Shown here in pieces: positions 1-5,377 of a DNA stretch of 5,377 nucleotides. Position numbers and translations under genes: made by a program. The DNA is from an uncultured Atopobiaceae bacterium (lineage in GTDB: Bacteria > Actinomycetota > Coriobacteriia > Coriobacteriales > Atopobiaceae). The DNA lies in contig CAMYZR010000128.1 in NCBI GenBank assembly GCA_947303905.1, positions 1 through 5,377 on the forward strand, given 5' to 3'. The notes below the pieces were generated by a model that was not told the DNA's origin, did no database searches, and saw nothing but the letters and a program-made list of their open reading frames with translations. Every line of letters starts with the position of its first letter. Positions within the stretch are counted from its first letter, which is position 1.

Positions 1-720
1 AGCATCCGTTGCAAGCTCTACTGCACCGACCCGCGTGCGGTGAGGCGCGTCATCGTGTTCTGCCATGGCTTTGGCGGGCACAAGGACAACCATGCCGCCG
101 AGACCTTTGCCGAGCGCGCGGTGGCCAAGCGCAAGGGTACGGCGGTGGTCGTGTTCGACTGGCCTTGCCACGGTGACGACGCGCGTAAGAACCTGCTGCT
201 GGAGGATTGCGACACCTATCTGACCACGGTCATCGACTATGTGCGCCGACGCTTCGAGACCGACGAGCTCTACGCCTACGGGACGAGCTTCGGCGGCTAC
301 CTGCTGCTCAAGTACCTCGCGGATCACGGCAACCCCTTCCGCAAGGTGGCGCTGCGCTGTCCGGCCATCGACATGCTCACCACGCTTTTGGGTGTCGTTG
401 CGACCGACGAGGACAAGGCGCTGCTCGAGAGCGGCAAGCCGGTGCTGGTGGGCTTCGACCGCAAGGTCAAGATCGGGCCGCAGCTCATCGAGGCGCTGCG
501 CGCAGCGGACGTCCGCACATATGAGTACTACGACTATGCGGATGACATCCTGATCATCCACGGCACGGCGGACGAGATCGTGCCCATGCAGGATTCCGTT
601 CAGTTTGCCGATGACAACGTGATTGAGTTTCTGCCCATCGAGGGGGCAGACCACCGCTTCCACGACCCCAAGAAGATGGACGCAGCGATCGCCGCCATCA
701 TCAAGTTCTTTGGCCTCTAG
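1..720 (+). CDS. alpha/beta hydrolase (serine aminopeptidase/esterase-like), 5' partial
   Basis: A cytoplasmic-type alpha/beta-hydrolase fold enzyme, probably an esterase, acylhydrolase or peptidase; the substrate cannot be told from sequence. The frame is open from base 1 and the first residues (SIRCKLYCTDP) already read like the domain's first strands, so the GTG at 40 is probably internal and the true start lies just left of the window. The oxyanion-loop motif FCHGFGG lies at about 58-78. The nucleophile elbow GTSFGG has its serine at 286-288, the acid is the aspartate of HGTADEIVP at 571-573, and the histidine of GADHRF is at 652-654. The complete triad argues for an active enzyme. The 239 residues seen are close to a full Hydrolase_4/S33-like domain, so little is missing. 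No signal peptide is visible in this part. It converges on the membrane-protein gene, with a palindrome in between. The fold is sure; the reaction is not. Confidence 0.9.
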   Translation, partial: SIRCKLYCTDPRAVRRVIVFCHGFGGHKDNHAAETFAERAVAKRKGTAVVVFDWPCHGDDARKNLLLEDCDTYLTTVIDYVRRRFETDELYAYGTSFGGYLLLKYLADHGNPFRKVALRCPAIDMLTTLLGVVATDEDKALLESGKPVLVGFDRKVKIGPQLIEALRAADVRTYEYYDYADDILIIHGTADEIVPMQDSVQFADDNVIEFLPIEGADHRFHDPKKMDAAIAAIIKFFGL

Positions 721-770
721 GCAGACGCCTGCACCGAGGCGGGCGCGGGGAGCCTTGCGAAAGAAGAAGG

Positions 771-794
771 CGCAGGGCGGATATCCGCCCTGCG
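771..794. terminator. perfect GC-rich palindrome, probable bidirectional terminator
   Basis: Ten-base arms CGCAGGGCGG and CCGCCCTGCG flank ATAT, making a perfect 24-base palindrome. It lies 50 bases after the hydrolase stop and 25 bases beyond the stop of the convergent membrane-protein gene. Read on the minus strand, the stem is followed by CCTTCTTCTTTC, a pyrimidine-rich run with many Ts. Read on the plus strand, it is followed only by TCTCAG, so termination should be better for the minus-strand operon. The position between convergent genes fits a shared terminator. Confidence 0.65.
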
Positions 795-819
795 TCTCAG
801 GCGTGCCTGATGGTGGTGC

Positions 820-1187
820 CTAGTACTTCTTGCTGATGATCAGGTAGCTCAGCCAGTAGATTGCGACCTCGCAGGCCATGACGCATCCGAGCAGGTCTGC
901 CGTGTCACTGCTCCCGAGAGGCCTCAGCACCAGGCTGAGTACGGCAAGCAGGATGACGGACACCTTGAACGTCGCCTCGGCTGCCTTGCTCGCCAGGAAG
1001 GCCAGGCGCTCGTCAGCGTTGCTCGAGTCGACCTGCCTCGCATAGGCGGGGTCGCTCTCGTAGCGAAGAGGGCGGCCCCAAAACCCGTTGCGGTGCCGCT
1101 GATATGCCCGAGCGTGCCGAGAACGACTAGGCCTACACCAATAACTGCAAATACCGAATAGGTGATGATCCTCTGCTTGTTTGTCAT
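820..1187 (-). pseudogene. small multi-pass membrane protein downstream of Xre regulator, frame-disrupted
   Basis: The start ATG at 1187 follows the repressor stop by one base. It has a strong ribosome site AGGAGG at 1202-1197, buried in the repressor's last codons, so translation is likely coupled. The first frame reads MTNKQRIITYSVFAVIGVG..., with one clear membrane helix, then GTATGFGAALFA, and then turns into arginine/proline/threonine-rich nonsense running to about 924. From about 1068 another frame gives LRYESDPAYARQVD, then NADERLAFLASKAA, two more hydrophobic helices and the ending LIISKKY, stopping at 820-822. This resembles, from memory, the small four-helix proteins often encoded beside short Cro/CI-type regulators, which have an RYK...DY...D..NDER region and end in KKY/RKY. 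The two halves join in the wrong frame (368 bases, one short of a multiple of three) and about eleven residues of the second helix seem missing. A sequencing or assembly error remains possible. Confidence 0.7.
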
Positions 1188-1188
1188 G

Positions 1189-1389
1189 TCACTCACCCTC
1201 CTCAAAGATGAAGACCTGCTCGATGGACAGCCCAAAGCGCGCGGCAATCCGATGCGCCAGGATGATCGAAGGGTTGTACTTGCCCTTTTCCAACGAGATG
1301 ACCGTCTGGCGCGAGACCTCCAGCTCGTCCGCGAGGGCCTGCTGCGTGAGCCCGTGCGCACTCCGCAACTCTGCGATGCGGTTTTGCAT
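1189..1389 (-). CDS. Xre/Cro-CI-type transcriptional regulator (66 aa)
   Basis: A single-domain HTH_3 DNA-binding protein, probably a dimeric autorepressor in the cytoplasm. The helix-turn-helix runs over residues 14-34: GLTQQALADELEVS forms helix 2 and the turn, and SRQTVISLEKGKY carries the recognition helix. The remainder (NPSIILAHRIAARFGLSIEQVF) packs as helices 4-5, and the protein ends in the acidic EEGE. The length is typical for this compact subfamily, which has no ligand-binding domain. The ATG at 1389 is preceded by AAGGAGGAGGAG directly upstream, a very strong ribosome site that fixes the start. It is the first gene of an operon with the membrane protein that begins one base after its stop. 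Its promoter lies between two matching dyads at 1401-1424 and 1443-1466, the likely self-binding sites. In related pairs the regulator and membrane protein are co-transcribed, but their shared physiological role is not well defined. Confidence 0.95.
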   Translation of the reverse strand: MQNRIAELRSAHGLTQQALADELEVSRQTVISLEKGKYNPSIILAHRIAARFGLSIEQVFIFEEGE

Positions 1390-1400
1390 CTCCTCCTCCT

Positions 1401-1424
1401 TGGTGTAAAGCTGACTTTACATCA
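1401..1424. promoter_or_regulatory. operator site 1 (10-4-10 dyad) over the Xre transcription start
   Basis: Left arm TGGTGTAAAG, spacer CTGA, right arm CTTTACATCA. The arms are inverted copies apart from one base (G for A at the third position), with a perfect seven-base core TGTAAAG/CTTTACA. The dyad covers the predicted start of transcription of the repressor, touches the -10 hexamer at base 1424 and reaches the ribosome site at 1401. A bound repressor would block initiation. Assigning the repressor as the binder is inference from position and from the second copy at 1443-1466. Confidence 0.75.
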
Positions 1425-1451
1425 GTATAGAATCTCGCCTCATGATGTCAA
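1424..1451 (-). promoter_or_regulatory. sigma-70-type promoter of the Xre/membrane-protein operon
   Basis: On the minus strand a perfect -35 TTGACA (1451-1446) is followed by a 16-base spacer and the -10 TATACT (1429-1424), one mismatch from TATAAT. Transcription would start near 1417, leaving a leader of roughly 28 bases with the ribosome site AAGGAGG. The -35 lies within operator 2 and the -10 abuts operator 1. Confidence 0.72.
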
Positions 1452-1466
1452 GCAAGCTTTACATCA
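1443..1466. promoter_or_regulatory. operator site 2 (10-4-10 dyad) over the Xre -35 box
   Basis: Left arm TGATGTCAAG, spacer CAAG, right arm CTTTACATCA. The right arm is identical to that of site 1, the spacer length is the same, and a single mismatch breaks the symmetry (C for A in the left arm). On the minus strand that one base turns TTTACA into TTGACA, the -35 hexamer of the repressor promoter. The centre is 42 bp from that of site 1. Confidence 0.75.
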
Positions 1467-1533
1467 ATTGCCAGATTTGCACAGGGAGGGGAAGCCTCCT
1501 GCACGATTGGCGCACGGGAGGTCCGCAACTGCG

Positions 1534-1561
1534 TTGACTCGCGGCCATTGAATGGTACAAA
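1534..1561 (+). promoter_or_regulatory. candidate promoter for the STAS-phosphatase operon
   Basis: TTGACT at 1534-1539 (five of six -35 bases), a 16-base spacer, and TACAAA at 1556-1561 (four of six -10 bases). Transcription would start near 1568, about 45 bases before the STAS ATG. It is the best match in the divergent intergenic region on this strand but is not strong. The rest of 1467-1613 shows no second convincing promoter. A promoter for an alternative sigma factor cannot be excluded. Confidence 0.35.
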
Positions 1562-1613
1562 TTGAAGGAAATGCAGTCTGTTAGTATCTGCTTGAGGGAG
1601 AAAGAGAAGCGCC

Positions 1614-1916
1614 ATGCAGATCAGGACAAACATCGACGGGCATAGGGCAACCATCTATTTAACGGGAAGGCTGACCGTGCAGGCCGCGCCCGACCTGAGT
1701 GCGGCGCTCGAGGGGCTTGACGAATGCGTGAAGGACTTGGTGATTGACCTCACGGAAAACGAGTACATTGCCTCGGCGGGATTGCGCGTATTGGTTACGG
1801 CGGACAAGATGATGTCCGTTCGCAAGGGGTCTCTGCACCTCGCACATCCAAACGACGAGGTGATGGACATTCTTGAGATGACGGGTCTCTCGGACGTATT
1901 TGCGATTGAGAGATAA
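1614..1916 (+). CDS. STAS-domain anti-sigma factor antagonist (SpoIIAA/RsbV-like)
   Basis: A single-domain STAS protein of 100 residues, the usual size for the family, acting in the cytoplasm as the phosphorylatable partner of a partner switch. The first strands read IRTNIDGHRATIYLTGRL, with the family's GRL turn at residues 18-20. The central segment DLVIDLTENEYIASAGLRVL (residues 41-60) is the phospho-acceptor loop. Ser54 aligns with the serine phosphorylated in RsbV, while the aspartate usually before it is Ala53 and the following residue is Ala55. The ending VMDILEMTGLSDVFAIER is also typical. The ATG at 1614 follows a purine-rich stretch (GAGGGAGAAAGAGAAG), a weak, loosely spaced ribosome site. 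The gene lies 64 bases before the phosphatase/kinase gene on the same strand, so that protein is its likely regulator. Codons are more AT-rich than in the neighbouring large genes. No sigma factor is seen here, so the final target is unknown. Confidence 0.93.
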   Translation: MQIRTNIDGHRATIYLTGRLTVQAAPDLSAALEGLDECVKDLVIDLTENEYIASAGLRVLVTADKMMSVRKGSLHLAHPNDEVMDILEMTGLSDVFAIER

Positions 1917-1980
1917 CGAACAAGCCAGCCCTGCCAAGGCACGCAGCTGAGGCGGCTGGTCAGGTAAGGATTGAAATGCC

Positions 1981-4014
1981 ATGAAGAAAAGGGACTTTGG
2001 CATTCATACTGCGTTCAGGATCGGTATCTGCATCTTGGGTGCGTTGGCGGTACTGATCACGTTCACCTACAACTATCAGAGCGAGACCGTCTCTGAGTAC
2101 GCCCGCGCCGACGCCTCGGTGCAGAGCGAGGTGAACTACCTCCAGCTGCAGCTCTCCTCGCTCAAGGAACGGGCTGATGCCTTTGGGGCCGTCGTCACCG
2201 AGACGGGCACATCGGCCGAGGACCTCGCCAGGACCGTCCCCGATGAGTACGACCTGCTCTCGGATCCCGTGGGCGACCTGCTGAAGGGCTACACGATGGC
2301 CGAGACCGGCACGGTCGCCATCGTGTCTGACGGCGTCGTGCTCATGACGGACGACCCTCGCCTGGCTGTGGGCGCAAGCCTTCGCGAGCAGATCGGCGAC
2401 GATGCCTATGCGGCCATCGACGTTGCCATCGCGGAAGGCAAGATGCAGCCCATCAGATGCGAGAGGGCGCTGCTCAACGCCTCTGGCACGGTCGAGGACG
2501 GCTATCTGATCGCCGGCCAGCAGGGTGACTACACCGTGGTCATCGTGGAGCCGGAGAGCATGGTCTTCAGAAACCGCCGCTCGGTCATCTGGCGCGAGAT
2601 GATCGTGTCGCTTGGCATCCTCTCGCTGGTCCTCATCATGGTCGACCGCCTGCTGTACATGACGGTCGCTCGTCGCATCGACAGCGCTAACGAGGCGCTC
2701 GAGCGCATCACTAACGGAGAGCTCGACGTGCGTGTCGAGGACATGGGCACCCGTGAGTTCAGCTCGCTGGCGGCCGGCATCAACAAGACCGTGGACGCGC
2801 TGCAGGGCCAGATCGCCGAGTCGGAAGAGCGCATGAACACGGAGCTCGCCACAGCCAAGGCCATCCAGGAGTCAGCGCTGCCCCGTACCTTCCCGCCGTT
2901 TCCTGGCATCACCAAGTTCGACATCTACGCCTCGATGAACGCGGCGCTTCTGGTGGGCGGAGACTTCTACGACTTCTTCCTCGTGGGCGACGACTGCTCG
3001 TCGCTCGAGGGAAAGCTCGGCTTTGTGGTGGCGGACGTGTCCGGCAAGGGCGTTCCCGCGGCATTGTTCATGATGCGCGCGAAGGCGCTGATTCGCGACT
3101 ACGTGGTGACCGGCATGGAGCTGGGCGAGGCCGTGACCGAAGCCAACCGCCAGCTCTGTGAGGGTAATGACAAGGGCATGTTCGTGACCGCCTGGGTGGG
3201 CCTGCTCGACTACGGCACGGGTCATGTCGACTACGTCAACGCGGGCCACAACCCACCACTGCTGTGGCAGCGCGAGGGCGGTTGGCGCTGGATGCGCAAG
3301 CGGTCCGGCCCGATGCTGGGCCTGTTCGAGGTCGAGTACAACGCCCACGCGATCGATTGCCACTCGGGAGACTCCTGGATCCTGTACACCGACGGCGTGA
3401 CCGAGGCCTTCGACGTGAACGAGGAGCTCTACGGCGAGGAGCGCCTGCTGGAGGTCGCCGAGCGAGGCTGGCTGCTGCACCCACGCGAGCTGCTGGAGTC
3501 TGTGCGCACGAGCGTGGCGGAGTACGCCGAAGGTGCCGAGCAGTCCGATGACATCACGATCCTCACGCTCGAGGTGGGCGTGCCGCCCGAGGTCACCGCC
3601 ACGATGGAGGTGCCCGCCGACGTCGACGAGCTAGCGAACGTCAACGACTTCCTGCACGCCGAGCTCGACAGGCGCCTATGCCCCAAGCGCGTGCAGAACC
3701 AGCTCGATGTGGCCGTGGAGGAGCTGTTCGTCAACGTGTGCCTGTATGCGTACGAGGGCGCGCCAGAGGATCAGCCGCGGATTGTGCGCGTGCAGCGCAC
3801 CTACAGTGCCGACTCGTCCTCCATCACGGTCGACCTCATCGACGAGGGCGTGGCGTTCAACCCGCTTGCCAAGCCCGACGCGCAGGCGCCGAGCAGCATC
3901 GAGGAGATGCCCATCGGTGGCCTGGGAATCCTCATGGCAAAGCGCATGGTGGACGAGATACGCTACGACCGCATCGACGGCACCAACGTGGTGACCATCG
4001 TCAAGAAGTGGTAG
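1981..4014 (+). CDS. membrane sensor with HAMP, PP2C/SpoIIE phosphatase and RsbW-like kinase domain
   Basis: A 677-residue inner-membrane signalling protein that appears to hold both enzymes of a partner switch. Residues 11-30 form the first membrane helix. Residues 31-200 are extracytoplasmic, with a Cache-like stretch (GTVAIVSDGVVLMTDDPRLA, 110-129). Residues 206-224 form the second membrane helix and 225-278 a HAMP domain. The linker helix holds AKAIQESALP (292-301), the regulatory helix seen before RsbU/SpoIIE phosphatases. The PP2C domain (about 310-532) keeps the metal ligands: Asp328 in GGDFYD, Asp352 in ADVSGKG, Asp471 in YTDGVTEA and Asp523/Asp524 in QSDDIT, plus NAGHNPPLLW. A GHKL ATPase follows (540-677), with an N-box Glu580/Asn585 in VEELFVNV, DEGVAFNP at 621-628 and the glycine loop PIGGLGI at 644-650. 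By family knowledge it would phosphorylate and dephosphorylate the upstream STAS protein under control of the external signal. The start is set by AGGTAAGGA at 1962-1970. Confidence 0.96.
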   Translation: MKKRDFGIHTAFRIGICILGALAVLITFTYNYQSETVSEYARADASVQSEVNYLQLQLSSLKERADAFGAVVTETGTSAEDLARTVPDEYDLLSDPVGDLLKGYTMAETGTVAIVSDGVVLMTDDPRLAVGASLREQIGDDAYAAIDVAIAEGKMQPIRCERALLNASGTVEDGYLIAGQQGDYTVVIVEPESMVFRNRRSVIWREMIVSLGILSLVLIMVDRLLYMTVARRIDSANEALERITNGELDVRVEDMGTREFSSLAAGINKTVDALQGQIAESEERMNTELATAKAIQESALPRTFPPFPGITKFDIYASMNAALLVGGDFYDFFLVGDDCSSLEGKLGFVVADVSGKGVPAALFMMRAKALIRDYVVTGMELGEAVTEANRQLCEGNDKGMFVTAWVGLLDYGTGHVDYVNAGHNPPLLWQREGGWRWMRKRSGPMLGLFEVEYNAHAIDCHSGDSWILYTDGVTEAFDVNEELYGEERLLEVAERGWLLHPRELLESVRTSVAEYAEGAEQSDDITILTLEVGVPPEVTATMEVPADVDELANVNDFLHAELDRRLCPKRVQNQLDVAVEELFVNVCLYAYEGAPEDQPRIVRVQRTYSADSSSITVDLIDEGVAFNPLAKPDAQAPSSIEEMPIGGLGILMAKRMVDEIRYDRIDGTNVVTIVKKW

Positions 4015-4017
4015 GGC

Positions 4018-4051
4018 AAGCGAGGCACAACCGTGTGGCTGCGCCTCGCTT
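4018..4051 (+). terminator. hairpin after the phosphatase/kinase gene, probable terminator
   Basis: Nine-base perfect arms AAGCGAGGC (4018-4026) and GCCTCGCTT (4043-4051) with a 16-base loop begin four bases after the stop. They are followed on the plus strand by CTTGGCGGG, with only a weak T stretch (TTCTT spans the end of the arm). The stem lies between convergent genes and could also slow transcription coming from the right. The fairly long loop and poor T-run lower confidence. Confidence 0.5.
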
Positions 4052-4062
4052 CTTGGCGGGTG

Positions 4063-5377
4063 CTAGGAGAGCATGAGCCTCTCGTCTCCCCACGACATGC
4101 GCTCGAGCAGGCGGACGAGTCGCCCGTCCTCGAAGAAGCCAATGTACGTGCTGCCGCTGTCGCTCGTCCAGACCCTGAGCCTACCGTTGCCGTCCTGCCG
4201 CGGCGGCTCGCTCACGCCAAGGGCGGCGGCCACCTCGCTTGGGCTCATGCCAAGCTCGATGGGGGCGTGGCTTAAGGAGCTGCCCGGCGCGTCCTCGTCT
4301 GTCGGTTCGGGCGCGTTGCCGTAGGAGGCGGTGCCCACGGGTATCATCTCGCGCTCGCGGTCGAGGCGCATCGAGGTGATCGTCTGCGTCTGGTTGGGAC
4401 GGCCCCAGTCGCTGTAGACCGTAAGCGTGCAAGTGGCGGGGCCAAACACCGTCTGCTGGTGAGATGCGAAGTAGTGTGCGCGAATGTTGTAGACGCCAGG
4501 CCGCGCATGGCGGATCTCATAGAGCTCGGGCCCATAGCCATCGGTGATGTCCTCGGACACGTGTCCGCCGGATGACGTGAGGCGATGCGCGTAGTAGGCC
4601 TCCTCGCCCGAGGGTTCCGTCACGTGGATGTCCACGTCGGTCTCGTCGGCGTCCCAGGCGAGCGTGATGCGCAGGTCGCAGTCGGGCACGCCGGTGAGCT
4701 TGTCGCTCAGGTAGTCGATCTCGAGGGGCTCGTCCCACCTTCGGGCCTCGACCCAGGCCTTCAGCACGTTGTACTCCTCGACGGCAAAGAGCGCGATCGC
4801 CATGGGCCGGCGAGCCCAAGGGGTGAGTGCCGTCTCACGGTAGATACGCGCGGCCTCCAGGGCATGGCGTGCGGCCTCGGCCTTGTCCCCGTGCGCGTAT
4901 GCCTCGCGCGCGATTTCGCTTGCGACCAGCGCCACGTCACGATGGCTCTGGGAGTCCTCGCCCCTCAGGCGCAGCACGCGCCTGAGGGCGACGAGGGCCA
5001 TCTCGAGCATACCGGCCTCGCGCAGTCGCCACGCCATCACCCGTAGGAGCCCCGCATCCTCGATGCGCAGCTCGGCGAGGTTGGTCAGCACGCCGATGCC
5101 AAACTCCGCGTCCTCGTGTGCGATGAACCAACCCGCGCAGTCGAGGAAGAACGACGGGGAGGTGTGGTAGCTGGGGCGTTGGGCGAAGTAGGCATCGCGC
5201 GCGGAGGTCTTGCCCGCCTTGGCGTCTGCCCGGTCGAGTGCCTTCAGGTAAGGCGTGTCGGGCGTCCAGGCGCGCACCTTGACGTTCATGGAGGGGGTTT
5301 CGGGCTCTTCTGGTTCGTCAGACGTGCTGAAGATCGCCCTACGTAGGCCGACAAAGCCAGTGCTATCGGCCGCCTCA
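4063..5377 (-). CDS. DUF2135 protein with TPR-like helices and BamE/SmpA-like tail, 5' partial
   Basis: The C-terminal 437 residues of a larger protein. The frame is open through the window edge (upstream of the ATG at 5289 it reads EAADSTGFVGLRRAIF, then an acidic proline-rich linker DEPEEPETPS), and no ribosome site precedes that ATG, so it is probably internal. Counting from that Met, residues 8-180 are mostly helical with TPR-like repeats (SFFLDCAGWFI, VLTNLAELRIEDAGLLRVMAWRL, MALVALRRVLRLR). Residues 204-310 match DUF2135, a beta-sandwich, with WDADETDVDIHVTEPSGE, YYAHR, the GGHVSEDITDGYGPE loop and RPGVYNIRAHYF. From memory, proteins with this order usually start with VIT and von Willebrand factor A domains, which would lie right of the window. 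A linker then leads to residues 342-395 (IELGMSPSEVAAALG, then VWTSDSG and YIGFFEDGRLVRL), like a BamE/SmpA repeat. Function unknown; a surface or envelope role is only a guess. It converges on the phosphatase/kinase gene. Confidence 0.85.
   Translation of the reverse strand, partial: EAADSTGFVGLRRAIFSTSDEPEEPETPSMNVKVRAWTPDTPYLKALDRADAKAGKTSARDAYFAQRPSYHTSPSFFLDCAGWFIAHEDAEFGIGVLTNLAELRIEDAGLLRVMAWRLREAGMLEMALVALRRVLRLRGEDSQSHRDVALVASEIAREAYAHGDKAEAARHALEAARIYRETALTPWARRPMAIALFAVEEYNVLKAWVEARRWDEPLEIDYLSDKLTGVPDCDLRITLAWDADETDVDIHVTEPSGEEAYYAHRLTSSGGHVSEDITDGYGPELYEIRHARPGVYNIRAHYFASHQQTVFGPATCTLTVYSDWGRPNQTQTITSMRLDREREMIPVGTASYGNAPEPTDEDAPGSSLSHAPIELGMSPSEVAAALGVSEPPRQDGNGRLRVWTSDSGSTYIGFFEDGRLVRLLERMSWGDERLMLS

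Noticed and set aside
40..720. GTG at 40 as the true start of the hydrolase
   Set aside because: No ribosome site before it, and the frame is open upstream with sequence that fits the fold; the gene more likely starts outside the window.
1063..1085. Programmed -1 ribosomal frameshift at TTTTGGGG in the membrane gene
   Set aside because: The codons GGT TTT GGG do not make a canonical slippery heptamer (the second tRNA would mispair), and the joined protein would still lack most of the second membrane helix. A deletion or sequence error explains it better.
924..1361. Long minus-strand frame of 145 codons covering the repressor gene and the start of the membrane gene
   Set aside because: Its first 58 codons are an out-of-frame shadow of the repressor (Arg/Ser-rich), and its end is the nonsense part after the frame break. 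Only the stretch from 1187 to about 1064 is real membrane-protein sequence.
1495..1521. CCTCC/GGAGG hairpin in the divergent intergenic region
   Set aside because: Short stem with unequal bulges, upstream of the candidate STAS promoter; no support for an RNA element.
1162..1551. 129-codon plus-strand frame across the repressor and its promoter
   Set aside because: It is the antisense of the repressor and runs through its promoter and operators; it has no recognisable domain.
1448..1654. 68-codon minus-strand frame with a hydrophobic start in the intergenic region
   Set aside because: It begins inside the STAS gene, has no ribosome site and lies across both promoters; probably chance.
1925..1959. 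Inverted repeat CCAGCC/GGCTGG between the STAS and phosphatase genes
   Set aside because: Only six base pairs with a large loop and no T-run; not a convincing terminator or regulatory hairpin, and the two genes are most likely co-transcribed.
2872..3480. 202-codon frame on the minus strand opposite the PP2C domain
   Set aside because: His/Val/Ala-rich composition typical of the antisense of GC-rich coding DNA; the plus-strand frame has full domain motifs.

Overview
The window is GC-rich bacterial DNA with dense, short-spaced genes and strong Shine-Dalgarno sequences. The gene set (a Cro/CI-type regulator with a small membrane partner, a STAS protein followed by a HAMP/PP2C/kinase fusion, and a DUF2135 protein) suggests a high-GC, host-associated Gram-positive such as a coriobacterium (Olsenella/Collinsella/Atopobium-like). 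That assignment rests on composition and protein flavour only and is low-confidence. There is no rRNA, tRNA, CRISPR array or recognisable mobile element.

Layout. (1) 1-720, +: the 3' part of an alpha/beta-hydrolase gene with an intact catalytic triad; its start lies left of the window. (2) 771-794: a perfect GC-rich palindrome between convergent genes, probably a bidirectional terminator. (3) 1389-820, -: a two-gene operon of a 66-residue Xre-type repressor followed, after a single spacer base, by a small membrane protein whose frame is broken in the second membrane segment. Its promoter sits between two near-identical 24-bp operators whose centres are 42 bp apart. (4) 1614-4014, +, divergent from the repressor: a STAS anti-sigma-factor-antagonist protein and a 677-residue membrane protein carrying a Cache-like sensor, HAMP, PP2C/SpoIIE phosphatase and RsbW-like ATPase/kinase. 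(5) 4018-4051: a hairpin, probable terminator. (6) 5377-4063, -: the C-terminal 437 residues of a larger protein with TPR-like helices, DUF2135 and a BamE/SmpA-like tail; its start lies right of the window.

How they work together. The STAS protein and the fusion look like a complete partner-switching switch in two genes. The ATPase domain would phosphorylate the STAS serine, the PP2C domain would remove the phosphate, and the extracellular sensor would set the balance through HAMP. No sigma factor is visible, so the output is unknown. The repressor operon next door looks self-regulated, and nothing in the sequence links it to the switch beyond the shared intergenic region.

No wholly new type of system is evident. 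The strongest observations are the helically phased operator pair built around the repressor promoter, the broken membrane gene, and the sensor-phosphatase-kinase fusion with no visible sigma factor.
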